In this document: positions 23,994 to 31,436 of the stretch, one piece after another
Numbering within the stretch: position 1 is the stretch's first letter
Layout of the letters: each line of letters begins with the position of its first letter
DNA from: CAYMGQ01 sp964390055
Lineage (GTDB): Bacteria > Bacillota > Clostridia > Peptostreptococcales > Natronincolaceae
Reading direction: 5' to 3'
Length of the DNA: 37,330 nt
NCBI GenBank assembly: GCA_964390055.1
Contig: CAYMGQ010000017.1
Coordinates: forward strand, 1-37,330
Translations under genes and position numbers: made by a program
The notes under the pieces: generated by a model
Seen by the model: the letters and a program-made list of their open reading frames with translations, nothing else
Databases searched by the model: none
Told to the model about the DNA's origin: nothing

Positions 23994-24027
23994 ATAGCTG
24001 GATGGGAACTTTTCCCCATCCAGCTAT
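23994..24027. terminator. Two-way terminator between permease and VOC genes
   Basis: ATAGCTGGATGGG and CCCATCCAGCTAT pair perfectly over 13 bp around an eight-base loop, five bases after the permease stop and 15 bases after the end of the VOC gene coming from the other side. It can end both transcripts, including the whole chemosensory operon. Confidence 0.85.
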
Positions 24028-24042
24028 TAATCTTTCACCCTA

Positions 24043-24405
24043 TTACCCCTGCTCCACAAATTGTATTCTTAGTCCATTTGGATCTAAAACATAGAAAAAT
24101 TTTGTCCTAGGGTTAGGTTGAAAGGGGCCACTATGTATATCAATGCCTTTTTTCTTAACAAAATCCATAGTTTCATCCAGGTTATTAACCTCAAAACCTA
24201 GGGAAATATCCTGCCCAATACTAATATCTTTGATTTCCTGGTTACATATTAACTCCACCTTTGTATCACCATTCCCAAGGAAGACTATTTCTACACCGGG
24301 TCCAGCCTCAAATCTTTGGCTAATAGGCAATCCTATTATTTCCTGATAGAATTTTAGAGATTCTTCCATGCTTCTGACCATTATAGTACACCAGCAAAAT
24401 CTCAT
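24043..24405 (-). CDS. VOC family (glyoxalase-like) protein
   Basis: The 120-residue protein has the paired beta-alpha-beta-beta-beta layout of the vicinal oxygen chelate family: FCWCTIMVRSMEESLKFYQEIIGL at the start, a central GVEIVFLGNGDTKVELI strand pair, LGFEVNNLDETMDFVKKKGI for the second repeat, and FFYVLDPNGLRIQFVEQG at the end. The terminal Glu (EQG) fits a metal ligand as in lactoylglutathione lyase; the N-terminal position where the first metal His is usual is occupied by Cys4-Cys6. It begins 32 nt after the cyclase with GGGGAGG seven bases before its ATG, so it may be the last gene of the chemosensory operon. Function unknown. Confidence 0.8.
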   Translation of the reverse strand: MRFCWCTIMVRSMEESLKFYQEIIGLPISQRFEAGPGVEIVFLGNGDTKVELICNQEIKDISIGQDISLGFEVNNLDETMDFVKKKGIDIHSGPFQPNPRTKFFYVLDPNGLRIQFVEQG

Positions 24406-24437
24406 TGTTTTTCCTCCCCTTGTTTGTTTTAATAAAA

Positions 24438-26105
24438 CTAATCTATTTTATTTAAGGCCCTCATAAGCCTTTCCTCCAATTCCTTTATTAAAAAAGGTTG
24501 ACTCACATAATCATCCACACCACATTCTAATCCCTTGGCTATATTAGTTCCCCCTTTACTTTTCGATACCATAATTATTTTTGGGTTTTCCCTTTTACTG
24601 TTAGCTTTAATTAGCCTGCATATTTCAAATCCCTCAATGTCTGGCAAAGGCAAATCCAATAGTATTGCATCTGGATTTAATTGTCTAGCTAGGTTAACGG
24701 CAATTTCTCCATTTGGAACTGTAACAACATTATATCCTATACTAGAAATTCTCTCCCTTAAGAGTCCAGATATAGTATGCTCATCATCTACTATAAGTAA
24801 TGTCCTATCCAAGTTCTTGTTTTCCATTTCCTTATTATAGACCACCACCTTATCCCTGCCATGCCTCTTAGCCCAATACATTGCCTTGTGTACATCATTT
24901 ATGATATCATCAACCCTCTCGCCCTTATCTGATATCTGTTTTATACCAGCACTAAAACTTACATGGAGTTTTTTATCTTGATTAAGGTCAATAGGCTTGG
25001 CACTAAATCCCTGGCGCAATCTTTCTATAACCTTATAAGCACCGGTATGGCAGGTTTCCGGGAGGATAATCATAAACTCTTCTCCATCATACCGATAAAT
25101 ACTATCACATTTTCTAATATTTTTTATTATATATTCTACTAATTTCTTTAAAACATAATCTCCTACTTGGTGGCCGTGCTTTTCATTAATGAGCCTATAA
25201 TAATCCATGTCGATAAAGGCTATGGAAAAGACATTGCCATACCGCCTATATCTTTCTACTTCCTCCGCTATTCTTAAATTAAAATAATATTTTGAAAATG
25301 CCTCTGTTAAACTATCCCTTAGCAACTTTTCCCTATAATACTTTGATTTTCTCATAATCATTTCAACCCTTGTTATAATATCTTCTATTATATAGGGTTT
25401 ATTAATATAGTCGTCAGCACCTAATTTTATCCCCTTAATGATATTTTCCATCCTATCCTGTCTACCTGATAGTAGTATAAAGGTGTCTTCATATTCTGAT
25501 TCTGTTTTTAATTCTTCAAGTAAGTTAAGGCTATTTAATCCAGGCATAGTAATGTCTAATATCATTATATTTGGCCTAATAACCTGGATCATATCCATTG
25601 TTTTCCTGCCGCTGGTGCATATGTATACTCGGTAGCCCTCCAGAGTAAGGGCACCTTCTAATAGCTTTAATACTCTTATATCATTATCAACTACTAAAAC
25701 CTTACCCCTATCAGGCATATTTGTATATTGATTGCCCTGATATATATTCATCCTTAAATAGTACTCCTTATTAATACGTTCAATTTCTTTTTTTGTCATC
25801 CTAATTAATTTCTCCAATTTATCGCAAATGTCCTTGTCTAATTTACCATTATATTCAATAATATTATTTAGGGCTGATTCCCATCCACCTAGAATAGGCA
25901 AGCAAAAATCACACCTTAGGACACAGGATATATCCTTTATAAAACTCAAAAAATCATCAATTAGCTTATTATCCAATTCAGCATATTTATCTATGGCCTG
26001 GTAAAATAATGACTCTATTTCTTTAATTCTTATGCCCAGTTCATTCAAGATTAGTCTTTGGGTATTTTCTAATAGTTTATCAATTTGCCCTTCATCCTTC
26101 ACCAA
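24438..26105 (-). CDS. Diguanylate cyclase response regulator, REC-GGDEF-REC
   Basis: The 555-residue protein has a helical N-terminus (1-128, unassigned), a receiver (134-250; Asp140, phospho-acceptor Asp184, Lys236), a GGDEF domain (265-425) and a second receiver (434-552; Asp440-441, Asp484). The GGDEF motif reads DGEEF (340-344), first Gly replaced by Asp, while Asp299, Asn307 and the HGHQVGD segment are normal. An inhibitory RxxD site (RKCD, 331-334) lies exactly five residues upstream. In receiver 2 the conserved Lys is replaced (YVSQPF), so it may be a pseudo-receiver. It would make c-di-GMP from GTP when phosphorylated, as WspR and PleD do. The start is TTG at 26105 (or GTG three bases later) after AAAGGGGG. 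It lies downstream of the chemosensory genes. Confidence 0.88.
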   Translation of the reverse strand: MVKDEGQIDKLLENTQRLILNELGIRIKEIESLFYQAIDKYAELDNKLIDDFLSFIKDISCVLRCDFCLPILGGWESALNNIIEYNGKLDKDICDKLEKLIRMTKKEIERINKEYYLRMNIYQGNQYTNMPDRGKVLVVDNDIRVLKLLEGALTLEGYRVYICTSGRKTMDMIQVIRPNIMILDITMPGLNSLNLLEELKTESEYEDTFILLSGRQDRMENIIKGIKLGADDYINKPYIIEDIITRVEMIMRKSKYYREKLLRDSLTEAFSKYYFNLRIAEEVERYRRYGNVFSIAFIDMDYYRLINEKHGHQVGDYVLKKLVEYIIKNIRKCDSIYRYDGEEFMIILPETCHTGAYKVIERLRQGFSAKPIDLNQDKKLHVSFSAGIKQISDKGERVDDIINDVHKAMYWAKRHGRDKVVVYNKEMENKNLDRTLLIVDDEHTISGLLRERISSIGYNVVTVPNGEIAVNLARQLNPDAILLDLPLPDIEGFEICRLIKANSKRENPKIIMVSKSKGGTNIAKGLECGVDDYVSQPFLIKELEERLMRALNKID

Positions 26106-26223
26106 ATACCCAGCCCCCTTTCTAAGCTATAATCCAGCCCCAATAGCCGCCATTACGTCTATCATATGGGATTAATAACATATTAAAGACATTTGCCAAG
26201 TATGAATATCAGTTGCTAATTTA

Positions 26224-26625
26224 TTATCTTTTTGGATATATATTAAGTTTTTCCATCACCTTAGTTAATTTCTCCATATCCAGAGGTTTTGCAGCATAGG
26301 CTTCACATCCACTTTCAAAGGCATCAGAGACACTTCCTGTGTCTTGCAATACAGTAGTCATTATTATTTTAGCCCTGTCGCCCGCAGTTAACTCTCTTTG
26401 ATCTTCAATGTCTCGTATAGTCTTCAAGGTTTTTAATCCATCTAATTCAGGCATCATAATATCAAGGCAAATTAAGTGATATGGTTCCCCTTCATCCCAG
26501 GCTAGCATAAAAGCTTCCAAGGCCTCCATCCCATCAATGGTAATATCACATTCTCCATATTTTGAAAGGAATTTATAAAGGACCTTTCTGCTGGCAAGGT
26601 CATCCTCTGCTATCAATATCCTCAT
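26224..26625 (-). CDS. Stand-alone response regulator receiver
   Basis: This 133-residue protein is a single receiver domain: acidic pocket Glu7-Asp8-Asp9, phospho-acceptor Asp55 in LICLDIMMPELDG, the Thr switch at MTT (about 89-91) and Lys112 in AAKPL. There is no output domain, so it should act like CheY by protein contact or as a phosphate shuttle. It lies 22 nt after the hybrid kinase and 118 nt before the cyclase gene. The likeliest partner is the kinase next door, with phosphate passed to or competed from the cyclase. AAGGGGG precedes the ATG. Confidence 0.88.
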   Translation of the reverse strand: MRILIAEDDLASRKVLYKFLSKYGECDITIDGMEALEAFMLAWDEGEPYHLICLDIMMPELDGLKTLKTIRDIEDQRELTAGDRAKIIMTTVLQDTGSVSDAFESGCEAYAAKPLDMEKLTKVMEKLNIYPKR

Positions 26626-26647
26626 TGCTTTATCCCCCTTTCTATAA

Positions 26648-28984
26648 CTATGTTTTTATTTTTCCTTCATAGTCAGCTAGCTTTACCTTAACCTCATTAA
26701 AGTAGGTCTTTGCCTCCGACAGATTCTCCCTCCTTATGGCAAGTTCAATTTTAAACATTAAAACCCTAACTTCCCTTAGTCCTAACTCGCTGGATAAATT
26801 TTTTATTTTTCTAGCATAATTCTCTATTATAGTTAAGCTACCCCTTTTCAAAAGTGAATCCAATTCTTCCATAGCATGATACATTTTTTCAAGTAAATCA
26901 TCTTCCCTTTTGACATGTCCCTTAATAGCTTTTATTGTTTTCTCCTTCTTAATCCTATTCCTATGGGCCTGTGAGCAGTTAGTTTTAGAATTACACTCTT
27001 CCACTATTTTTTCCACTGTCTCAAGAAAGCTTTCCATTTGTATGGGTTTAGAAATATAATCATCCATTCCAGTCGAAAGAAATTTTTCCCTATCTCCCTG
27101 TAAGGCATATGCAGTAATAGCAATGATAGGGGTATGTACTCCCCTACTTGCCTCTATTTTTCGAATTCTCTTTGTTGTTTCTAACCCATCCATTTCAGGC
27201 ATCTGTATATCCATTAATATAATATCTATTTCCTTTTTATTAAATATATCTAGGGCCTCAAGCCCATTAGCGGCAAGGTATATCTTGTGCCCTGCTTCCT
27301 TAAGCATACGGGCCATAACCATTTGGTTTACTCTATCATCCTCGACTAGCAAAATTTTAAATGATTTCTCGGACTCTTTAATTGCATTTATTTTTCTCTG
27401 CTGGTCTACAAGAGTATTGCCTTCAGTAAATTTTACTGTAAAATAGAATGTACTTCCCTGGCCCTCCCTACTTTCCACCCAAATTGACCCCTTCATTTTT
27501 TCAATTAGTTCCTTTGAAATAGTTAATCCCAGCCCTGTCCCCCCATATTTTCGCGTATATGAGCTGTCAACTTGGCTGAAACTTTCAAATAGACGGCTTA
27601 TATCTTCTGATTTTATACCTATCCCAGTATCGGAAACTCGGAATTGTAATTCTACAAGATTTTCCCTCCTAGCCAGTAATTTTACATCCAAATCAACTCT
27701 CCCAAAGTCTGTGAACTTAATGGCGTTATTTAACAGATTATTTATTACCTGTTTAAGTCTATAGGGATCTCCCTTAACCATGGTGGGTATATTGTCATCG
27801 ATAGCATGCTGAAATTCTAGACCCTTTTTTTCTGCCCTTAATTCATGGGGTTTAACTGTATTTTTAATAGTCTTTCTTATATCGAAGGATACCTTTTCCA
27901 CCCTAAGTTTTCCTGCCTCAATTTTAGAAAAATCCAAAATATCATTAATAAGTTTGAGGAGATTGCTGGCGCATTCCTTGGCTACCAAGAGGTTGTCCCT
28001 TTGCTCCTTGCTAAGCATAGTTAGGAGGGTTAGATCTATCATACCTAGCATACCGTTTAATGGGGTTCGAATCTCATGACTCATATTAGCCAAAAATTCA
28101 CTTTTGGCCTGATTGGCTGCCTCTGCAGCCTCCTTGGCTTTTTTTAGCTCCTGGGTAATTTCCATTCTTTCTGTGGTATCCCGGAGGATAGCCATAAAAA
28201 TTTTATTCTCTTCTATTTCCGTCCCCTGTAGGCTAACTTCAGCTGTAAAAGTACTACCATCCTTTCTGTAGGCTATTGCCTCATAGTAGATACCCTCGGT
28301 ATTAGCCTGATGGGACTGGATTTCTATTGGTTGTTTTGGATTTGGGCTTACCAGATAAAAAATTTGTTTGCCCAAGATTTTTTCTTTGGCATAACCAAAT
28401 ACATTAATGGCGGCCTGGTTGGCCTCAATTACATTACCATCAATATCAGCAAATAGTATAATGTCGTTGGCATTTTGTGAGAGAAGCTGGTATTTTAAAA
28501 GATCCTTTTTAAACTTTTTATATCTTGTTATATCCTCTAAAACAACAATGGCATATCTATCAAAGCCAATAGATAGGGGCGTAGCATTAATTTTGAAATA
28601 GTGTTCCTTTTCATAATCCCTAGATATTATGGTTTTTTTAAATTCTAAACCCTTTATAGTATCTAAACCCTCTATTACCCGGTCTAAGGTTTGTTTTAAT
28701 GGACACTCTCTACAAGAATTAATTTCCCAGCCACAACTTTTTTTGCCATCTATATTTTTGCAACCAAATACCTGGCCAATGCTCATATTTACTACTTCAT
28801 CATGTGACATATGAAAACTATCTAAAAAAAATCCATTAGCCTTCTTTATTATTCTTTTATCATCTACTATTAACATACTACTTGGGGCTACATCGAAAAT
28901 TGTTTCTAAACTTATTTGCCCCCTTGTTAGCCTGTTTTTATCCCCTATATTATTAAAGCCTCCATGCCCAATATTTTCTTTCAT
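26648..28984 (-). CDS. Hybrid sensor histidine kinase, PAS-PAS-HK-REC with Hpt-like tail
   Basis: The 778-residue soluble kinase has PAS 1 (about 25-155), PAS 2 (165-275), a dimer/phospho-acceptor domain with His303 in NMSHEIRTPLNG, an ATPase domain (N-box NNLLNNAIKFT at 415-425, DTGIGI 452-457, GGTGLGL 481-487), a receiver (543-660; Asp549-550, Asp592, Lys647) and a helical tail (690-770). PAS 1 carries four Cys at 75, 84, 91 and 94 (CG...CRECPLKQ), suggestive of a metal or redox site. The tail aligns with Hpt domains, but where AHTLKG is expected it reads ARKIKN, so the phospho-His is Arg725. The ATG at 28984 is preferred over one 33 nt upstream because GGGGTG precedes it. It is in the chemosensory operon, 60 nt after cheD. 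Confidence 0.88.
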   Translation of the reverse strand: MKENIGHGGFNNIGDKNRLTRGQISLETIFDVAPSSMLIVDDKRIIKKANGFFLDSFHMSHDEVVNMSIGQVFGCKNIDGKKSCGWEINSCRECPLKQTLDRVIEGLDTIKGLEFKKTIISRDYEKEHYFKINATPLSIGFDRYAIVVLEDITRYKKFKKDLLKYQLLSQNANDIILFADIDGNVIEANQAAINVFGYAKEKILGKQIFYLVSPNPKQPIEIQSHQANTEGIYYEAIAYRKDGSTFTAEVSLQGTEIEENKIFMAILRDTTERMEITQELKKAKEAAEAANQAKSEFLANMSHEIRTPLNGMLGMIDLTLLTMLSKEQRDNLLVAKECASNLLKLINDILDFSKIEAGKLRVEKVSFDIRKTIKNTVKPHELRAEKKGLEFQHAIDDNIPTMVKGDPYRLKQVINNLLNNAIKFTDFGRVDLDVKLLARRENLVELQFRVSDTGIGIKSEDISRLFESFSQVDSSYTRKYGGTGLGLTISKELIEKMKGSIWVESREGQGSTFYFTVKFTEGNTLVDQQRKINAIKESEKSFKILLVEDDRVNQMVMARMLKEAGHKIYLAANGLEALDIFNKKEIDIILMDIQMPEMDGLETTKRIRKIEASRGVHTPIIAITAYALQGDREKFLSTGMDDYISKPIQMESFLETVEKIVEECNSKTNCSQAHRNRIKKEKTIKAIKGHVKREDDLLEKMYHAMEELDSLLKRGSLTIIENYARKIKNLSSELGLREVRVLMFKIELAIRRENLSEAKTYFNEVKVKLADYEGKIKT

Positions 28985-29044
28985 TATTACACACCCCATA
29001 TAATTTATAAATAACAAGCCTATTAGGGTTATTTTAAAATCCCC

Positions 29045-29518
29045 CTATATAATCATTGGTTGAGATCTTACAATACTTATACCTGTTGCAACATCAATTT
29101 CAACTGTTCTACTATAGTTTCCGCCTACTTCCTCTGCCTTATATACCAAACCGGCTTCCCTCATAATATCTCCTAGCATATCAAGATTTCTTGCTCCAAT
29201 CTGGAAAATATCTGCAAGTTTCCCGGAATTAGCCCCACCAAAAAGTTCAATTTCAAGCTCTTCCTTGGCACATCCATAATTTGTAGATATCTGATTGATT
29301 AAAAATGGTAGTGCCTTACTTGCATAATAACAAGGCTTTGAATTTATGGGCCTCTTAGATGATTCAGGTGAAGGAAGGACTATATGGGCCATGCCCGCTA
29401 TTGAATTTTTAGGACTATATAGAGTTATTGCAACACAACTTCCTAGGGCAAAGGTCTTAAGGATTGCTTTTTTATTGTCAGAAAGTATATACTCACCTAT
29501 TCCCACTATTTTATGCAA
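29045..29518 (-). CDS. cheD: Chemoreceptor glutamine deamidase CheD
   Basis: The 157-residue protein contains the CheD signature: LGSCVAITLYS with the catalytic Cys at 28, HIVLPSP with His45, and KPCYYASKALPFLI, then FGGAN and a closing DVATGISIVRSQP strand. CheD converts receptor glutamines to glutamates to set the adaptation range and normally partners with CheC. No cheC is seen in the window. It sits 4 nt after cheB, so the adaptation enzymes cheR, cheB and cheD are adjacent. Confidence 0.95.
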   Translation of the reverse strand: MHKIVGIGEYILSDNKKAILKTFALGSCVAITLYSPKNSIAGMAHIVLPSPESSKRPINSKPCYYASKALPFLINQISTNYGCAKEELEIELFGGANSGKLADIFQIGARNLDMLGDIMREAGLVYKAEEVGGNYSRTVEIDVATGISIVRSQPMII

Positions 29519-29522
29519 ATTA

Positions 29523-30554
29523 TCACCTCAACATTAACATTTCATATAAAGTTTGGGGTATATTGTACAGGGGGATTTGCTTTTCTACAGCTCCTATGTC
29601 GTAGGCTACCCTAGGCATTCCATACACTATGGAGGTCTTCTCATCCTGGCCAATAGTTCTTGCCCCTTTTCTTTTCATAGCCAATAGCCCCTTGGCCCCA
29701 TCATAACCCATCCCTGTTAGAATAAGACCTATTGAGTTTCTCCCAACTTCCCTTGCGACAGACTCGAATAAAATATCGACAGAAGGTCGGTGGCCATTTA
29801 CTTTGTCCCCTTCAAAGCACTCAACCTTGTATTTATTGGCAATCTTTTTAATTCTCATATGCTTATCTCCAGGGGCTATGAGGGCCTTCCCCGTTTTTAT
29901 TTCATCCCCAGTTCTTGCCTCCTTTACCTGTAATCCCGTTGTTGCATTTAGCCTGTCTGCAAACATCTTAGAAAAACCTGAGGGTATATGTTGAACTATT
30001 GCAATTCCCGGTGCATCTCTTGGTAAGTTCTTAAGTATATTAAAAATTGCCTCAGTGCCCCCAGTGGAAGCCCCTATTGCAATAATTTTATTTCTATCGA
30101 TATTAGCAGAGTTTCTAATTCCATATTCTCTTGTATCCCTTAATTTGGGCTGGACCTTAGCCTCTGATGCGATTCTAATTTTTTTGATAAGTTCATCTAT
30201 AAAACTTTTAATATATTTCTTAGACGTTTTGCTGGGCTTAGCCACAAAATCAACCGCCCCTGAATCCATGGCATCAAATACAATATTAGTCACCCCACTA
30301 ACCATAATAACTGGTAATGGATATTGGGGAATAAGCCAACGGATAAAATCAATCCCATTCATTTTGGGCATTTCCACATCACAGGTTATTACGTCGGGTT
30401 GGTATTTAATTATCTTGTCCCTAGCATCGAAAGCATCAACTGCAGTCGCCACAACCTGTATTTTGGGATCGGAAGAAACCCCCTTGGCTATCCCTTCCCT
30501 ATATATAGCACTATCATCTATAATTAATAGTCTGATCCTTTTACCAACCCCCAT
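29523..30554 (-). CDS. cheB: Chemotaxis response regulator methylesterase CheB
   Basis: The 343-residue protein joins a receiver (6-125; Asp13-14, phospho-acceptor Asp59 in ITCDVEMPKMNG, Lys107) to a methylesterase domain (about 155-340). The catalytic triad is visible: Ser163 in GASTGG, His189 in QHIPSGF and Asp285 in GYDGAKG. CheB removes methyl groups from receptors when phosphorylated by CheA. The ATG at 30554 is chosen because AAAGGAG precedes it; an upstream in-frame start at 30611 would run into cheR. It begins 4 nt after cheR and ends 4 nt before cheD. Confidence 0.95.
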   Translation of the reverse strand: MGVGKRIRLLIIDDSAIYREGIAKGVSSDPKIQVVATAVDAFDARDKIIKYQPDVITCDVEMPKMNGIDFIRWLIPQYPLPVIMVSGVTNIVFDAMDSGAVDFVAKPSKTSKKYIKSFIDELIKKIRIASEAKVQPKLRDTREYGIRNSANIDRNKIIAIGASTGGTEAIFNILKNLPRDAPGIAIVQHIPSGFSKMFADRLNATTGLQVKEARTGDEIKTGKALIAPGDKHMRIKKIANKYKVECFEGDKVNGHRPSVDILFESVAREVGRNSIGLILTGMGYDGAKGLLAMKRKGARTIGQDEKTSIVYGMPRVAYDIGAVEKQIPLYNIPQTLYEMLMLR

Positions 30555-30558
30555 CCTG

Positions 30559-31374
30559 TCACTCCTTTCTATATACGGCTGGAACAATATATTTAAACTT
30601 TGTTTCACCACGGTTTAAAGATTCTGAATGGCCAATAAACAGGTAGCCCCCCCATTCCAAAAGGTCATACAGTTTATTAACTAATTCTATTCTCGTTTGC
30701 TGGTCGAAATATATCATTACATTTCTACAAAAAATACCATGGAACCTTCTTCTAAAAGGAAATATATCATCCATAAGATTAAACTTTCTAAATATTACTT
30801 CATTCCTTATTTTATCAATAAGTATACTGTTTTTTTTGTCATAGTTTTTAAAATAATTCATCTTCCACTGATAGGGTAAGGTAGATATTTTTTCATCCCT
30901 ATATATACCCTTTTCTGCCGTCCTTAAGACTTTATTTGATATATCAGTAGCTAAAATTCTTGTATCCCAGAAGAACTTTTCCTTACCAAAATATTCATCT
31001 ATGAGCATGGCCAATGTATATGCTTCTTCACCCGTTGAACAGCCAGCGCTCCATATCCTTAAATCTCTATTCTTTACTACCCTGTTAAGGTATGGGAGAA
31101 CCTGATCCCTAAAAAAATAAAAATGATTGGCCTCCCTCATAAAAAAGGTATGGTTAGTAGTGATTTTGTCAACCAGGGTATTTAAGGCTTGACCGCTTTT
31201 ATCAGAAATAATATATTTATAGTACTCAGAAAAATTCTCGAAATTATTTTCTGCAAGAACCCTGTTTAATCTGGTCATTACAAGGGTCTTTTTTTCCTCC
31301 TTTAGGTCTATCCCATAATTACTCCTGATAAATCTTGATAGCATATTAAATTCCCTATCGGTAATTTTAATCAC
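30559..31374 (-). CDS. cheR: Chemotaxis protein methyltransferase CheR
   Basis: The 271-residue protein has the small N-terminal helical domain (1-75) and the SAM-binding domain with WSAGCSTGEEAYTLAM (about 108-123), ILATDIS (the SAM ribose Asp) and IFCRNVMIYFD (about 215-225), which are diagnostic for CheR. It methylates receptor glutamates using S-adenosylmethionine. The start is GTG with AAGGTAGG eight bases before. The 62-nt gap to mcp upstream contains a perfect 13-bp hairpin that may tune its level relative to the receptor. Confidence 0.96.
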   Translation of the reverse strand: MIKITDREFNMLSRFIRSNYGIDLKEEKKTLVMTRLNRVLAENNFENFSEYYKYIISDKSGQALNTLVDKITTNHTFFMREANHFYFFRDQVLPYLNRVVKNRDLRIWSAGCSTGEEAYTLAMLIDEYFGKEKFFWDTRILATDISNKVLRTAEKGIYRDEKISTLPYQWKMNYFKNYDKKNSILIDKIRNEVIFRKFNLMDDIFPFRRRFHGIFCRNVMIYFDQQTRIELVNKLYDLLEWGGYLFIGHSESLNRGETKFKYIVPAVYRKE

Positions 31375-31396
31375 AGAAGATACCTACCTTTTTAAG

Positions 31397-31427
31397 AATG
31401 ATGGTAAGCAAAGAGCTTACCATCATT
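31397..31427 (-). other. Hairpin between mcp and cheR
   Basis: AATGATGGTAAGC and GCTTACCATCATT pair perfectly over 13 bp with a five-base loop, 9 bases after the mcp stop. On the minus strand no T run follows, so it is not a standard terminator. It may stabilise the 3' end of the cheY-A-W-mcp message or pause polymerase, lowering cheR and later genes. Confidence 0.6.
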
Positions 31428-31436
31428 TCCATAATA

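Noticed and set aside
30055..30618. Plus-strand frame of 187 codons inside cheB
   Set aside because: Antisense to a clear cheB with intact catalytic motifs; hydrophobic low-complexity content is the usual reverse image of a receiver and esterase.
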